NCBI GenBank assembly: GCA_021234155.1 | Contig: JAJEKV010000005.1 | Coordinates: 20,752,089 to 20,816,088 of the forward strand | From: Isoetes taiwanensis | Lineage: Eukaryota > Streptophyta > Lycopodiopsida > Isoetales > Isoetaceae | Direction: 5' to 3' | DNA: 64,000 bases | In this document: one piece after another, positions 1 through 12,730 of the stretch | Layout: the number at the start of each line of letters is the position of its first letter | How positions within the stretch are numbered: position 1 is the stretch's first letter | Notes under the pieces: generated by a model | Database searches by the model: none | What the model was told of the DNA's origin: nothing | Seen by the model: only the letters and a program-made list of their open reading frames with translations | Position numbers and translations under genes: made by a program

Positions 1-1189
1 GGTGAAGGTATACGCCCGCATAGCACCGCGTATAATCGAGACTACGGGAACATGGTAATCGAGGTCTACAAACTAACGGTGCTTTTTTAAACTTTGAATC
101 TTCTCTTATTGGAACACTTGATTTGAGATGTATGCTAATGGCAGCATGAAGAGCGCACCAACCATTCGTCAAACAAAGATGGTAGGTAATGGAACAGTTG
201 CAAGATCTTCTCAAGTTGGTGTCATACAGAATTAGTGTGACATTTATTGGCATCTTTATAGCATGCATGTGGGCTCACCTAGCTGGGATGAAGTTTGAAC
301 ACTAGAAGCAGTAGCTTCAAATCACCTCCACATCTTAGAAAACTTAGAAGTGCACCCTCGTTCTCACATTACATCATGCAATCCCCTTGATAGTCCACTT
401 TTAGGAGATGAAGGTTATCTTGACACCAAGTGTGTCCGGCTAGCCCTGCTCGGCTTTCATCCATTACTATAACAAACTGGACATTAATAGCGGGTCCAAC
501 CTCGCAGATTTGGAACTAAAGAAGGCCGCCACGATATTCTTGTAGTATATTAACTTCATACTTTCAAATTTTTGCCAATGGGACCGGTTTTAGACTCTTT
601 TTTATTAAAGCCCTCCAACAATAAAAAACCTATGAAAGCATTTGAGTGAGACGTCCTTTGAGCCAATTATTTACACCTTTTATCTTCTTCGTGACTTTCT
701 TAGCCTACTAATGGTCTTATAGTTGATATTAGTAATGTTTCAGCTTCGCCATTTGATGTAGTGTTTCATTGTGCCTTTACAAGAATGTGGTAGTTCTATG
801 CAACTAAGGTATACTATTCTGGGAGAACAAAATGCCCGGCTAAAGGAATGGTTTGACCATCTAGTTCAATCCTGTGCCTGAATCAACAATTTGAAGCCTT
901 GCAGTAGCGAGTTATGATTTCACGCTTATGGGATCCGCATAAATATATTGAATAGCTCTGGGATTTTAAAGATGGATTTGTCACTTAAGAAGGATTTAGT
1001 CTTAAGGTTGATGTTGAAGTGGAGCTAGGCAAACGCCACTCTCCTCGTCAAACCGGTTCTCCTATATTTTGCTTCTCCGTGCCTCAGATCGGCCACGCGG
1101 TAATGCCAGCCTTCATTTTCAATGGTTAGCCAAATGAAACGGATGTTGTCTTAAAAAAACCATTTTGTTTGAAAGACAGGATTAGGAGT

Positions 1190-1510
1190 GAAGGTGATAA
1201 AACTTTGACTCTGGACTACATATGACATCGAGCATCGCATTCTTTTATGAAAACCCAAATCTAGTAATTTCTATTTCCGGGAGGTTTTAAAAACTAAAGA
1301 TACCTAACTTGTTAGATTACCTGACGCACTTAAAGATCTTAGCCCCATTGTATATTAAGTGAGCACTCAATAAAGAGAAGCCACTTCACTATAGGCCGAT
1401 AAAGAAAACCTACAGCTTCTAAGTGAGATCTCACAGCAACCGCCAAGTAAGTTATTTATGAAGTGAGAGCTGCAACCTAATTCAAGAGAACTTTCTGGTT
1501 TTGGTCCCAT
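1190..1510 (+). repeat. Sub-repeat of repeat A, unit 1 (left copy)
   Basis: A block of about 320 bases begins with the string gataaaactttgactc and includes gagcactcaataaag. It recurs within the same long repeat at 3,541-3,860, and twice in the right copy at 52,335-52,700 and 54,748-55,125. Spacing is about 2.35 kb in the left copy and 2.41 kb in the right. Confidence 0.8.
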
Positions 1511-3540
1511 GCGAAAACGCCTTTGGTGACACCTGGATTACTCTACTTTCATTACATGTCTCATGTTAAAAGTCCCCGCCATACTCATGCTAGTCTGTAT
1601 AAAAGCCGTGAAAGTTGAAGCATAATTCGAGGTTGTCTTTATCTATGCCAAGAGAGAGACAAATGCAATGCCTTTGCTCATCTGTACAAGATTGTAAATC
1701 GTATGACTGCTGCACGTGAGAAAAGTTAATCGGTCTCCATAAACTTCGGCCATTTCTTCAAGGTCTCCTTGTGCATGATGTATATCTGGCTATATGTTTG
1801 TCTAGTTTATAGTTGCCAATGTTCCCATCCTACGGTATTTTTGCTCATAAACAAAAGAGTATTAATGTTTAGGGAAGTCGTTTCTTATAAGCTTTTTATA
1901 ATGTTTCTTTTTTCTAGCTATTCTGTTTCAAAACATGCCTTGTTGTTTCATAGAAAGTATAGAGCTGCTTCTATCAAATTAATTATTATAAATGGTATGA
2001 CATATTTCATGACTCTCGTGCATTAACTAAGCAAAAAGAATGTTGATCTTTCTTTTGCATCTCTTAGCCCCTCTTGTGTGTCAGATTTTGGTATTTCTAT
2101 AAAAGACAACACTGAATTTATATCATTTTGGGCTCCCTAAACAATAGAGCCAAAACAAAAAACGCCGTGACGATGTAAAAAGCCCAAATCTAATTTGACA
2201 TAATAATATATACATAGCTATATAAAAGGCAATGAAACAACCTGTAGAATATATCCAAAATAACCATTGTACAACCTATCCATGGAGGGCTGCACGTGAA
2301 AGTGTAGATGCCAATTCTTTGTCCACAAGCTTAAAACTTGCAGCAATGAAGTTTCCTCTGTTTTTTTTCTTTAATCCAATATCAACGAGTAGTAAAAGTC
2401 GCCATGTTTATTTGTCTCCAGAAAGTGTGTTTCTTTGCAACAAAGATATTCTTGCATTTTAAGTAGTTTTACTCTTGCTTGCTCGTGATTTTTAAGTAGC
2501 TTTACTTGCTTGCAAACTCCATGCAAGCTCATGCTATTAAATTCTTAACCTTCTTTAATTTATAATATCGAAGTTCTTCCTTCATGTCCCAACAACAAAA
2601 TTGACATGCAAAACAATTCGACAGCCTTATGTTCTTATTCCCCGCTTTCCTTTTCACTAGTAATGAGATAAATTCAAAGATCAAAACTATAACCCATAAG
2701 CATTTAAGTATAGGTATGTTAAATGCAGCTCCACCGCAAACCCATCAGATTTTTCGCTTATTAGATTTATGTCTATGCTTTTGCAACTTTGTTCGGCTGA
2801 TAAGGACCAGAGATTTCTTCTAAAGCCAATTTTCATAAAGTCAGTGGTATCAAGTATTGTATTGTTTTGAAGTACTCAATTTTGATTGATTGTGAAAGCA
2901 CGACTTTGAACTATGACGCCGCTAATTCACCCTCAGCCATGAGGCAACCCTTCCGTGGCGCAGCATCTTTGTTGTGTTCTATCTGCCTTAGTTCAAAATG
3001 TTTTTTTTTTTTCCTCATGATTTATGGGTGGATGTTGTTCTACACTAGTTTGCGAGCATTTTTCCTCGCTAGGTGGATGTTCTCCTTTCCCATGTCCTAA
3101 CGCTCTTACATGTTTAGTCGATAAGCCCCCTCTAGTTTCATGTGATGTTTTTCCTCGCTTGCGCTTAATGTCTCATTCGCACATTTTCTTATCTCGCAAC
3201 TTTGCCTTCTCTTAACCCGAAAAGATAGTGATATTCTAATGGCTTTAAATGGGTTATAATTTGTGATTCATGATGCTAATTTTTTTTTTTAAGTTGAAAT
3301 GATTGTTTTTCTTCATGCGAACGTGGCTTTCAGGATCGGGTTACTTTGAAGCTCCTGGAGGATCGATGTCGCTTTAGGTATATAGCTTACCGTGCTGGGG
3401 CTTTGAACCTTTATACTTTCTTAATTTGCCTTGGCAAAATGTAGTTCAAATCAATGAATGCCCAATGATGTATATGGTTTTTCGCTAGTCAATTTTCTAT
3501 TGCAATGATTTTTAGTGCAAAAGGGAAGGGTTTTTTTATA

Positions 3541-3860
3541 CAGGTGATAAAACTTTGACTCTTTGACCATATATGACATCGAGCATCGATTCTTTTTAAG
3601 TGAAACTCAACGTTAAGCAATTTCTATATCTCGCTGTAAAACGAAAAGATTCCAACGCTAGTTTTGATTCTTTGGATTTATTCTAAAGACATATTTTAGA
3701 TCTATTGTATATTATGAGCACTCAATAAAGAAAAAGCCACTTCATTATAGGTCATCGTGATAAAGAAAAGCCATGTATGAGATCTCATTAATAATCGTGT
3801 TGGTGTTGTTCTAGTGAAGTATGGAGCTTGTAACTATCTCAAAAGAACATTTATGCAGCC
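3541..3860 (+). repeat. Sub-repeat of repeat A, unit 2 (left copy)
   Basis: Second occurrence of the sub-repeat at 1,190-1,510. Similarity ends at about 3,860, before the part that reads tttggtcccatgcg in unit 1. Confidence 0.75.
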
Positions 3861-6430
3861 ATGAAATTAAAACTCATTTTGAATAAAGCTTCATGTAACC
3901 GGCTGAATTACTTCATAAAAGAAAAATAAGACTCAGGCCCTAGCAGTTAAGGACTATCTTATTTATGGCATCTTCACTGGCTGCAACCAAGGATTTCTTT
4001 AATTGGCGCATGCCAATCAGCCTTTACCTACAGCATAGAATTTTGGCCTGTAACATTCCACATGCAATAAATGGGGATAGATCAGGGTGCAATGAAATAA
4101 AGTTCAAAGGTGCAGCGCCCAATTATTGATACCTAAGCCGGAATTACACTAGAGCAGAGCATGTGGATCCTACATCCATTGCATTAGGAACACTATGATA
4201 CAAATGAGATGAATGTATACCTATTTAGGGTTGCCCATTTTGAGGTATTAATATTACTGGCGACAGTGTTACATGCATTTGGGTAAGTTACAGAAATGAG
4301 ACTCGTGATGTGAAATGCATAAATATGACAAATCTGCACTCGTCTTCTTAAATGGATTGCAAAAAAGCACTCCTCCCTCAAATACTTATAAGATCATCCA
4401 ATGCAAGTTTTATTTAGTAAATATTGAGTATGGAAAACCCATGTGAGTTTACAAGCCCCCAAATATACATTACGGAAATACAAGCAGCGAAGACCCGCTA
4501 TGTGAGCGAAATGTGCCTAACTACTCAATTTATATTGCCATGTCAATATAATCTTACAAAGGGTTAGGATCCTGCAATGCGCTTTGAAATTTGGGATATC
4601 TCTAATATGCTTATCAATATCAGACTCTACCGCCAGACCTTGAGAAATCTACTCTGTTCTGGCAGAAACACAACCAAGTTCCTCTGGATTGAATGGTAAA
4701 TATTTCAAGCCAAAAAAAATCTTGTGAACTTTTTAATTGCTTCCATAAGAACCTGTTGAACAACGATACCTGCTTCAATACCCCTTATAACGCCGGTGTA
4801 TGACTGTCAAACTTATTCTTGAGCTAGTCTGGCCTCTGATTTCTGGAAAGTGCCAAATGTTTAATTTCCTCTTCTTTTCCCAGATAAGTCGCTAGTTTAT
4901 GGAAATAATTCAAATTCTACAACCCCAGCCAAAGTTGAGATTTAGTTATTATAGCCATGTTTTCTTTGCATCCTTAAGCATCATACTAATGAATCCTGTA
5001 CATAAAGCCTTTTATTCATTTAAAATACAAATACTGCCTACAATATAATAACAGGAACCAGTACACACCATCCCATGGCCAGCATAAGATTAAACCGGCA
5101 TGCAGTTGAAAGCTTTATGAAATTGCCGTTTCTGCAGTAGGCAGAAATAAGCCAGAAGTTACCCTTTAGGGTAAGTTTTTCATTTTTTATTAATATATAA
5201 AATGGTAGTACAAGGCCCTTATTCACCCATTTAGTGAAAGACATAGTAGGATACACAACCAGCCAATGGTGCAATTCCTTTACTGGAGCCTCTCTCAACC
5301 CCTTCCTTGCCTCATTAGTATTTGATGGGGGGCCACTGCTATTCCAAAAGTACCATAGCAATGGCTAAAACCTTTCCTAATGCCAAGTACTCATGGAAAT
5401 ATAAATTCCCTCAATTTCTGCAATCAGCTACTTATGAAACTCCATAAATGCTCCACTAACCCCAAAAAAAACTGGCCCTAAGATAACTGACAATTTAAAG
5501 CTTGCTTCTAGATTGCCACGGATAACAATGCTATGCAAAGGACTCCACTCTGCTACTACAACCCAGAGCCAAAACCATGAAGTTCCTCCTCCTCTGGAAA
5601 GTTGTGAACTGTTCAAGTGATGACTGATAAGAGAATACTACCTAGTCATCACCATAAACACCTGTGCTGGAATTCATATTTCGCGAAATTCATCTGCATC
5701 TAACTTCCAGCAGGCTTGTCCCCCTACTGGGTGCCAAGCATATCAGCATAGTAGAAGCTTCCTGCCTCTAAAGACATATAGCCCTACATCGCACTACTTT
5801 GTTTCATAGTGCCATCTGTACAAAAGCTTCTTCTAGCTGATAGAAGATCACGGGCCTAATTGAAACCCATCTTAAGAAATACTACTTGCTTCATAATAAG
5901 CATATGAAAAGTGTGACATATTTATGTAAACTCCACTCCAAGATTCCAGCATAGACACCAGTTTCACTTCACTACATCTTCCATATAGATAGCAATTACC
6001 AGCACACAAAGACTCATTGCTTGCTAAAGAGGTTAGAGCCGTGTGCACCCAAAGCCCTTCTGTGATCTTTAACTCAACATACCTTGCAGAGAACCAAACT
6101 GGCTAAGCATAGAGTGCAAGGACGGACCTATTACTATGCAAACCTCATAGCATGACAGGATCTATAAAATAACAGCAGATTGTAGCTTTCTCTTGTGTTA
6201 GAGTATAAGAGACCTTACCTTGTTATACTCCAAAAGCCTGAGCACATGCATGACTTTGTCCAATCTTCCCCGACTGCCTGGTCATATTGAAGATGCAGAA
6301 GCGAGAGTTGCCTTTTCCTATTTCTTCCCATATTCGTCCATGTGTATACCATAAAAAATAAATAAAAACATTCCTCTGACAATCTTAATAACTGCAAAGT
6401 ATGCAAAATGTCTACAACGCATAACAAATT
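3861..6430. other. No gene recognised
   Basis: AT-rich non-coding sequence. Short minus-strand open frames at 5,038-5,361 and 5,428-5,616 show no motif I recognise, and no repeat partner was found in the window. Confidence 0.5.
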
Positions 6431-6439
6431 ACTAAAATA

Positions 6440-6625
6440 CTTAAACCTTCCAGAGGCAAGAATTTTTTCCCTTTTGCCCTCCCTCCTAGCTCCGAAATGT
6501 GTGTAGACGACGGTGGCTCCACCAAAGTTCCTGGGCTCGAACCCACATTTGGGTAAGTTGAATAAAAACAGTAGGAAAACAATAATATTTCCACTCAAAC
6601 TACGTACTTGCTTCATTCTCTGGGC
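6440..6625 (-). mobile_element. Possible SINE head with tRNA-like A and B boxes
   Basis: On the minus strand a string close to a tRNA-type A box (tagtttgagtgg, one base longer than consensus) lies near 6,590-6,602. About 45 bases downstream is a good B box (ggttcgagccc, near 6,532-6,545). That spacing fits an internal RNA polymerase III promoter of a tRNA-derived SINE. No cloverleaf could be drawn, so a functional tRNA gene is unlikely. The 3' end and target-site duplications were not found. A 133-codon open frame runs through it on the same strand and is probably incidental. Confidence 0.3.
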
Positions 6626-6883
6626 TATGCGAGACTGATTGTGAAGTAATGTTCAACACCATTGTCGTGGAGAATACTGGTAGCTGCGAGATCATATGGA
6701 ATGTTTAGATCGATGTTAAGGACGACATGCAAGTTCACATAACCTGATAGCGTCTGTCTCCTGGGTGGGTGGCCACAAGTGGCAGCCTTTATTTCTGTTG
6801 AATTTCTTTTCCTCAACCTAAAATCGTTTCATATTCATGGATGGAATTCATAGTCGAAAGCTGCAAATTTCAAAAGCAACAGC

Positions 6884-7045
6884 ACATTCATGAATCTCTT
6901 CCCTAAAAGCAAAGTGTTTGATTGAACAAGTATGCAATTTATATTCAAATGCTAAAGAGTACATTCATTCATCAGCTTCTTCCTAAAAGAAACCTGTTTG
7001 ATTTAAAGAGAAGTTTCTTTCTAAGACACCGTGTTTAATTTAGCG
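6884..7045 (+). repeat. Imperfect tandem repeat, period about 80
   Basis: The motif cattcat...cttcctaaaagnaannngtttgatt appears twice (from about 6,886 and 6,964). A degraded third copy near 7,015-7,045 reads tttctaagacaccgtgttt. Confidence 0.5.
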
Positions 7046-7436
7046 AAGAATTATTTGTGTTGAATAACAACCTCTTCATCACAAATTGAAACGTGTCCCG
7101 ATTTTTATGCTTTATTAACGAAAATCCTAATGTGGCAAAAGCAGCCGGTCGGTCTCGTCCCCATTTCCACCAAGAAAAAAAAGTGTTCAGAATAGATTTC
7201 ATGGGAACAGAAATAGATTTCGGATCCAGGTTGGCCTATGTCAGCCTGCCGTGGAGCCGCCCACCTGAGTCATAGAAATCTCACGTGTGAAGATGCTTAC
7301 AGGCTGGTATGAACCACCCGCCATGACGACATGCACCGTGAGACCATTTTAAAGAAGTTTCTAAGGGCCAGATTCGACTTGCCGCAGTGGCACTTCCTTA
7401 AAAACTCTCAACGCCGCTCTTATTATTTACGATCCG

Positions 7437-7710
7437 TGGAATTAAACTTACCAACACAAATATGAGAAACACAATGAGACAAAGAAACATCCAATGATCG
7501 TAAGATAATATCATTATCAAAAATGTTCATCGCTTTAAATACAAATTTATCTCCAAGGAGCGTTTAGATCATGGAGTAATTCATGCCATAATTCCTTCCA
7601 ACCGCTTAATCCATTTCTTGCCAAACATGAAATAAACTAAAATAGGAAACTCAGAATCCCATCGACCGGAAAGTTTACCTGATCGCCATTCCGGGGAAGG
7701 GACGAGCTTC
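7437..7710 (-). repeat. 3' LTR of the copia element
   Basis: Partner of 14,852-15,150, with about 75-80% similarity by eye and many indels. It begins tggaattaaa on the plus strand. A long pyrimidine-rich run on the plus strand just inside (7,745-7,840) would be purine-rich on the element's sense strand and could include the polypurine tract. Confidence 0.75.
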
Positions 7711-10700
7711 TATATTAGGCCATTTCCATTTTGGCTCACATTCGCTGCCTTCCTCACGTTGTTCTTCCTTCTCAGAGCCTTTCCTCATCATCTCCTCTTC
7801 ATCTTCCCTCGCATCTTCTTCATCTTTTACCACCATCTTTTCCTGTGTGCAAGCTTCCTCGCCTCTATCTCAAAAGTACCTATGATTCCTTACTAGGGTG
7901 GCTAGAGCTTTTTCATGTTTGGATTCCGCTTTCAATTGGTTATGGCTGCTCTTATTTCTGCTGATTTAAAGCGTAATCTGTTTTTGGTTGATGAGCCTTT
8001 GATTAAGTGGACTTGGGTTGTGTGGTGATTGTTTGTCAATTAGGCTTTGCAAATAAGTCTAGATTATGAGCAAAGTGGGACTCAGCTTCAAGACTCTTTT
8101 GGTATTTGTCAAAGTTGTTCATGCCTACCAAATTTCAAATTCCCTTCTATTCTGCTCCACGGGCCCAAATGGTATTTTGCCATCTTCTCAGTAAAGGGTT
8201 TCAGATCTATCCGCTTGACCTGAGCTTTTCGATCGCTCTCACGGGGCTTGCCCAAATGCAAAGCTTGCCGCCAATTTCTTATAGCATCACTATAAAGCCC
8301 CATTTGTCCTTTTAATTGCTCTTTTGTTTCTTTTTGTTCCCTTCTAGGAAATTCTTACGTGCATTGGCATTCACTCTTTAATTCTCACTTTCATCCTGCA
8401 GATTACCAATTTATCTCGAGCCCGTGGTCGAAAGATCTTCAAGGCCGTAAGCTTTCAATGCACTCGCTCATGCAGATCTTCCCTATTAAACTTTTTATAT
8501 TCCAAAATTTCCTTTTCAATTTTTCCCCGTGATTCGTGTCTCCTTTGGTCCTTGTAATTTTCCTCCCCGAATTCACTGGGATTACAAAATTTAAGCCATC
8601 GATGGTTACAGGAATCCGTGATTCAAGGCTTTTTCTATCATTTCGACCGCAGTAGGTTGATCACCGGCTAGCTGGGCGGCGCAGTGAACGGAGGAGAGTT
8701 GGCGCTTGCATGCACCATATGCTTCATCATTTTTCAGCCCTAGCCTCAACCACATCGAATTAAATTCAAGTTGCACCACACATCTCTCGCTGGACATCAC
8801 CACGTAAAATTATCCCGGCCTCAGATTTCCATTGCAGATACATGTCTTCTATTGCTTCATCTCGGCTCCTAACTGCTTGACAACAATTGATGGAGTTGCC
8901 TCAGTCTCTCGTGGTTCACGCTTTTCTCACTGAGCTACCTACCATCCGATGTTCATTTATCTGAGTTCGCAGATCTAAGCCACTCACTAGCTTCTCCTTC
9001 TATGTATGCTTCCTTCTAGGTTGTACCAGATATATGTATGTTCTTCTTTGTATGTCTTGTGCAGATTATCCCAATGGTGGCTGATTGAGTGTGTATTGGG
9101 TGTCAGCCTCCATTTTTATCTCAATTCCGATCCCTTAGATGCTCGCTATAAAGGATAAAACCCGATGTGTAGTTAGGTCGTGGTATATAATGTGATTTTC
9201 TTCTTTTCTCCACCATCAGGGCTGCAAATTCCAAGTCCAAGTATTAGTCGCCTTTTCACGTTAAGGTAACGCGGGTTCCTTCCTCATATGTCTTGAGGAT
9301 CTTTTAAGCATGCAATAACCGCAAGACAATGGTTTTCCACGCACCCAACATTCCGGATTTTGGCGCCTAGCATGTTTGTATGCCATTTGTGTTCCGCTTT
9401 GGGCTAGGGATAATACTGTCATCAATCTTTCTTACTGGCCTTGCCCATATGAGTTCAAGACGCATCTTCTTATATTAGAGGCCATTTGCCTTGGCCTTGG
9501 TTCCTCCCAATTCTTAATTTAATTTATTTAGTGCAGATGTTATTATTTTCCTATTTGTTTATTCATTAAGGTCCTTGGTTTTCTATCTGCAAATTTACAT
9601 ATTTACCAAATTTTCTTTTTATTAATAAATTATGTATTAGTGCTGATAGTTTTCATTTATCAGTACGTCCCCAAGAAAATTCTATTCATACTATCGATTT
9701 TTTCTTTGTCATCACACATGCAATTTAGGTCATCGCTTTTTCTTTTTATACCGTGAGTGCATCTCCCATGCCAGCCTCCTCCTTCTTGCTCTTTGGTTCT
9801 CTTGCACTCGCCAATGATCCTTTTTCCTCCTCCATCCATTCCACCGCCCTTAAATTTGTTTTGGTTTTTCGCATTTCTAGCATTGTAGTGGGCTTACTCC
9901 CTTCCACTCTGTTATATGTGGTCTACATGCCTTAGTCCTATAGTTATGTTACTATTTAAAGGAAGTCTATGTTTCTCTCACAAGCTTTTTTCTCTTGGGC
10001 TTATGTTCCGCCTACTCTTTTGCCTCATTTCCTCGCCTTGTGGTCATTTACTTGGGATGTTGTCTGTTTTTATAATTCTAATGTACTGCAAATTCCATGG
10101 TTTATTATCTTTTTATTGGGCTCAGAGATTTGTGGGCCTCCTACCCTCCTGCATTTGTCTTTTTTACATTACGCATTCCATTTCCATGGTGACTGCGCAT
10201 ATTTACACCATGCGTTATCCATGCTGTAATCTCTCTCGCATTATTTTTATATTGTGGTTCCTATGTGGCTATATGTGGCATTCTTTTTCTCAAGTATTAG
10301 GATTTACATGGTGGTTTGGGCTTTATCTTTTGCACTTGTGTTTGTATTCGAAAATATACCTGGGCCAGGTATAATGCTATTCAGTGGTATTATCTTCAGC
10401 ATTCCGGTTTCCCATAGTTGCTGCTTATTTTTGCACTTGTGGTTTATCTTGTTTTTGACGCACCGCGACTCTTCAACAAATTGTCCGGGTTATTCCAATG
10501 ATTTTGTTCGCCCGCATTTTGCCTTAGTTTCCTTTCGTGGGCCTATGTTGTTTCTCGGGTTGTTTTTCTATTTTATAGCGCTGCCGTAGATTTCTATGGT
10601 TTCTTCTTTTATTGCCCCCAAGATTTATTCAAATTACATTTGCCGTACCTTTATTCTTGCGTTCAGTTTTCACAGCAAACACGTACCCCTCCGCCCCAAA

Positions 10701-11279
10701 CGCCACTCAAGTTTTACCACAAACGCGAATCACCAAAATTAAATGGGCCCACGCCTACACCCATATTTACTATGGCTTTCTCCCTTCGGTGAAAGTATTC
10801 CTTTTCTACTTGTATTTCATTGACTTTTGGATGTCTCCTATGAATACCATAACGTTCGTTTCATCAATTTAATTTCCACCTACTTATACCCCAGAGCTGC
10901 TCTGACATTGCTAGGGGTAATGGGACCTACGCTTTTGACTCAAGGCTTTGTCTTAGAATACCATTTTGCATCATATGGTGGCTCCTTCATTTTGCTTAGA
11001 TACATGCATTTTTTCTTATGTGCTAAATGATTTTTATTCTATTGGTTCTTTAAGGGCTAAGTGACTCCTCCGCTTTTGCTTAGATACATGCATTTTTCTA
11101 TGTGTTCGGCGATTTTTTCTATTGGTTTTTAAGTGGGCTTTAGTTGGTGGACCGATATCTCTACCACTTTTCAATACGCAGGCTTTACCCAATTTTATCG
11201 TGACATGAATGTGTATCACTCTTCAGTTGGCGTATTTATCGCGAATCGCACTTTGTATCATATATGTCCCCTCGAGTAG
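7711..11279. other. Non-coding 3' interior of the copia element
   Basis: About 3.5 kb with no protein motif on either strand. 7,745-7,840 is strongly pyrimidine-rich on the plus strand. 9,750-10,590 is T-rich, which creates overlapping hydrophobic open frames on the plus strand that look like chance. A tandem repeat lies at 10,981-11,140. The excess length suggests nested, unrecognised insertions. Confidence 0.5.
10981..11140 (+). repeat. Tandem repeat, two units of about 82 bases
   Basis: Both units contain ttttgcttagatacatgcat, then a nearby tctattggttntttaag string (first unit from 10,978, second from about 11,060). Confidence 0.75.
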
Positions 11280-12271
11280 AAACACCAAGAGGAGTTGCAA
11301 ACTGCCTCTTACAATTTGTCAAGTGCCCACCCCTCGTGCAAAAAAGATCAACCAAGTATTTTTCTTGATGTAGAAATATCTTCCCTTTCTCCAAACTCTC
11401 AAGTAGATATGCTGCAACAAGGTTTTATACTTAGTTTACAAGCCTACCTTCTGCAAAGATTAAACTCAAGCATTTTTCTTGATGTAAGAACATCTTCCCT
11501 TTTTCCCCTCAGCTATAATTTATCCTCAGATACAAGAAAGTACGGTCATGTTCAAATTTTTCATTCTGAATTATTGCCATGGAGCTGCTCTTCATACTAA
11601 CTCATTCCCTTCTGAAATGCTGGCGATGGATCAAATCATCCTACCATAAATTGATGTAATTACAAGCATGGGTGAAAAGCAAGTACTTTGAAATGGTGAA
11701 AGTAAACACCGTGGTCATTTGCACTTACTTGAAAGTCGCCATTAAGTTACCATATCGAATTAATGTTGCTCGATCGCTTCGCATCTACATTGCCTTATGT
11801 AATTTAGCACTAAGAATAGATCCTTGAACAAAGCCCTCCTGCCTTAAAATAGAGTTCCTCCTCAAGTCTCTACGCAAGAAGGTACTCCGTAGACGCCTAC
11901 TTACAGAACGCATGTCGCTGTTGACATCCATATGCCAAGATGCCCTCAAGCAGGATGAGCCGTCCATGAGCAAAGGTCCCGCTTGCTAATCTATCCCATA
12001 TACCCTCGTAGTAAAGTTTCCTTTCTTTGGCCACCAGCCTGCTTTAAACGATCAGTCGCCAGCCACCACTATGGTTTGATTTTAAATACCTATTTGATTC
12101 TATAAGTGAGCCATCACCGGCTTCAACCGCACCAAGTCCAGCCCTTTCTTGCATTGGATGCAAAGTTCCTGGAAGCTTCACATAGCAAAGAATCCACCAC
12201 CTTTCATTGCTATTAATGGCCTCAAGATAGGTTTGTGGTTCAATAGCATGCTCGCGGATTGAAAAACACAT
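11280..12271 (-). pseudogene. copia reverse transcriptase remnant
   Basis: The RT copies element RNA to DNA. On the minus strand EPQTYLEAI at about 12,240 is the typical entry to copia RT. MDVNS (near 11,925) and GFVQGS with KLHKA (11,840-11,790) match the conserved block MDVxxAFLxGxL...GF...V.KL.KALYG. The catalytic YVDD site is at 11,633-11,650 but is broken by two extra G bases, and is followed by DDLI-like sequence. Further down, repeated readings of a FLHQEKY-like block (11,503-11,346) and ATPLGV (near 11,300) fit the end of the RT domain. No RNase H motifs were seen below 11,280. Confidence 0.85.
11346..11510 (-). repeat. Tandem duplication inside the RT remnant
   Basis: The block encoding the FLHQEKY-like motif occurs twice, at 11,346-11,392 and 11,458-11,510, with a period of about 112 bases. 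In plus orientation both contain atttttcttgatgta. A normal copia RT has one such block, so this is a local duplication after insertion. Confidence 0.75.
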
Positions 12272-12730
12272 AATCTTGGAGCTATGCAGAGGTCTCCTAT
12301 GGCGGCATGCCTTTTGCCAAATGCTTTCAGGATACTCGTTTGTATCATTCTCCCTACCGATTATCCCTCTTCAACATCAGATATAATTGGCTAGATTCTA
12401 TGACATATCATTCTCTATTGCCGGTATTCTTCTAAAGGAATTGGGTTGATGCAGCAAGGTGTAGAGTTTTGCTAGGTACTTCTAAGTCTGCTATGATGAC
12501 AAAGGTTGAGCGCTTCCCTGCCTTTAGCCCCGGAGGGAAACACCTCATATTTACTGAATTCAGATGGTGCCTTAATTACTAGTTTCCTAGCCCTGGCACT
12601 GTGTCGAATCAGATGTTTTTCTCAAGTATCGCAGCGAGCCTATAAACATGTACACTTTGCTTGACTCCCCTAGCTTTGAGTTTGGAACATTTAACTTTAC
12701 AAAAGCTTTGCATCCAAAACTTTCAAATGT

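Larger units (their letters stand above)
1..3860 (+). repeat. Long direct repeat A, left copy (cut by window edge)
   Basis: This stretch is collinear with 51,150-55,125, in the same orientation and about 51 kb away. Base 1 already lies inside the repeat, so the true left end is outside the window. Identity is patchy: about 200 bases at 481-690 match 51,622-51,832 almost perfectly, while 690-1,000 against 51,830-52,090 shows many small indels. The homology stops near 3,860, earlier than in the right copy. No coding frame is recognisable; short open stretches in it are not kept between the copies. It could be a very long LTR, a segmental duplication, or two members of one dispersed family. The sequence alone does not decide. 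Confidence 0.85.

Noticed and set aside
5038-5361. 107-codon minus frame ending near an AT-rich tail, considered as a LINE 3' end
   Set aside because: No RT or zinc-finger motif upstream and no tail of the expected type.
9753-10589. Overlapping hydrophobic plus-strand open frames that look like membrane proteins
   Set aside because: They lie in T-rich sequence inside the copia element, overlap in different frames, and consist mostly of F, L, S and C codons expected from T-rich DNA. No family motif.
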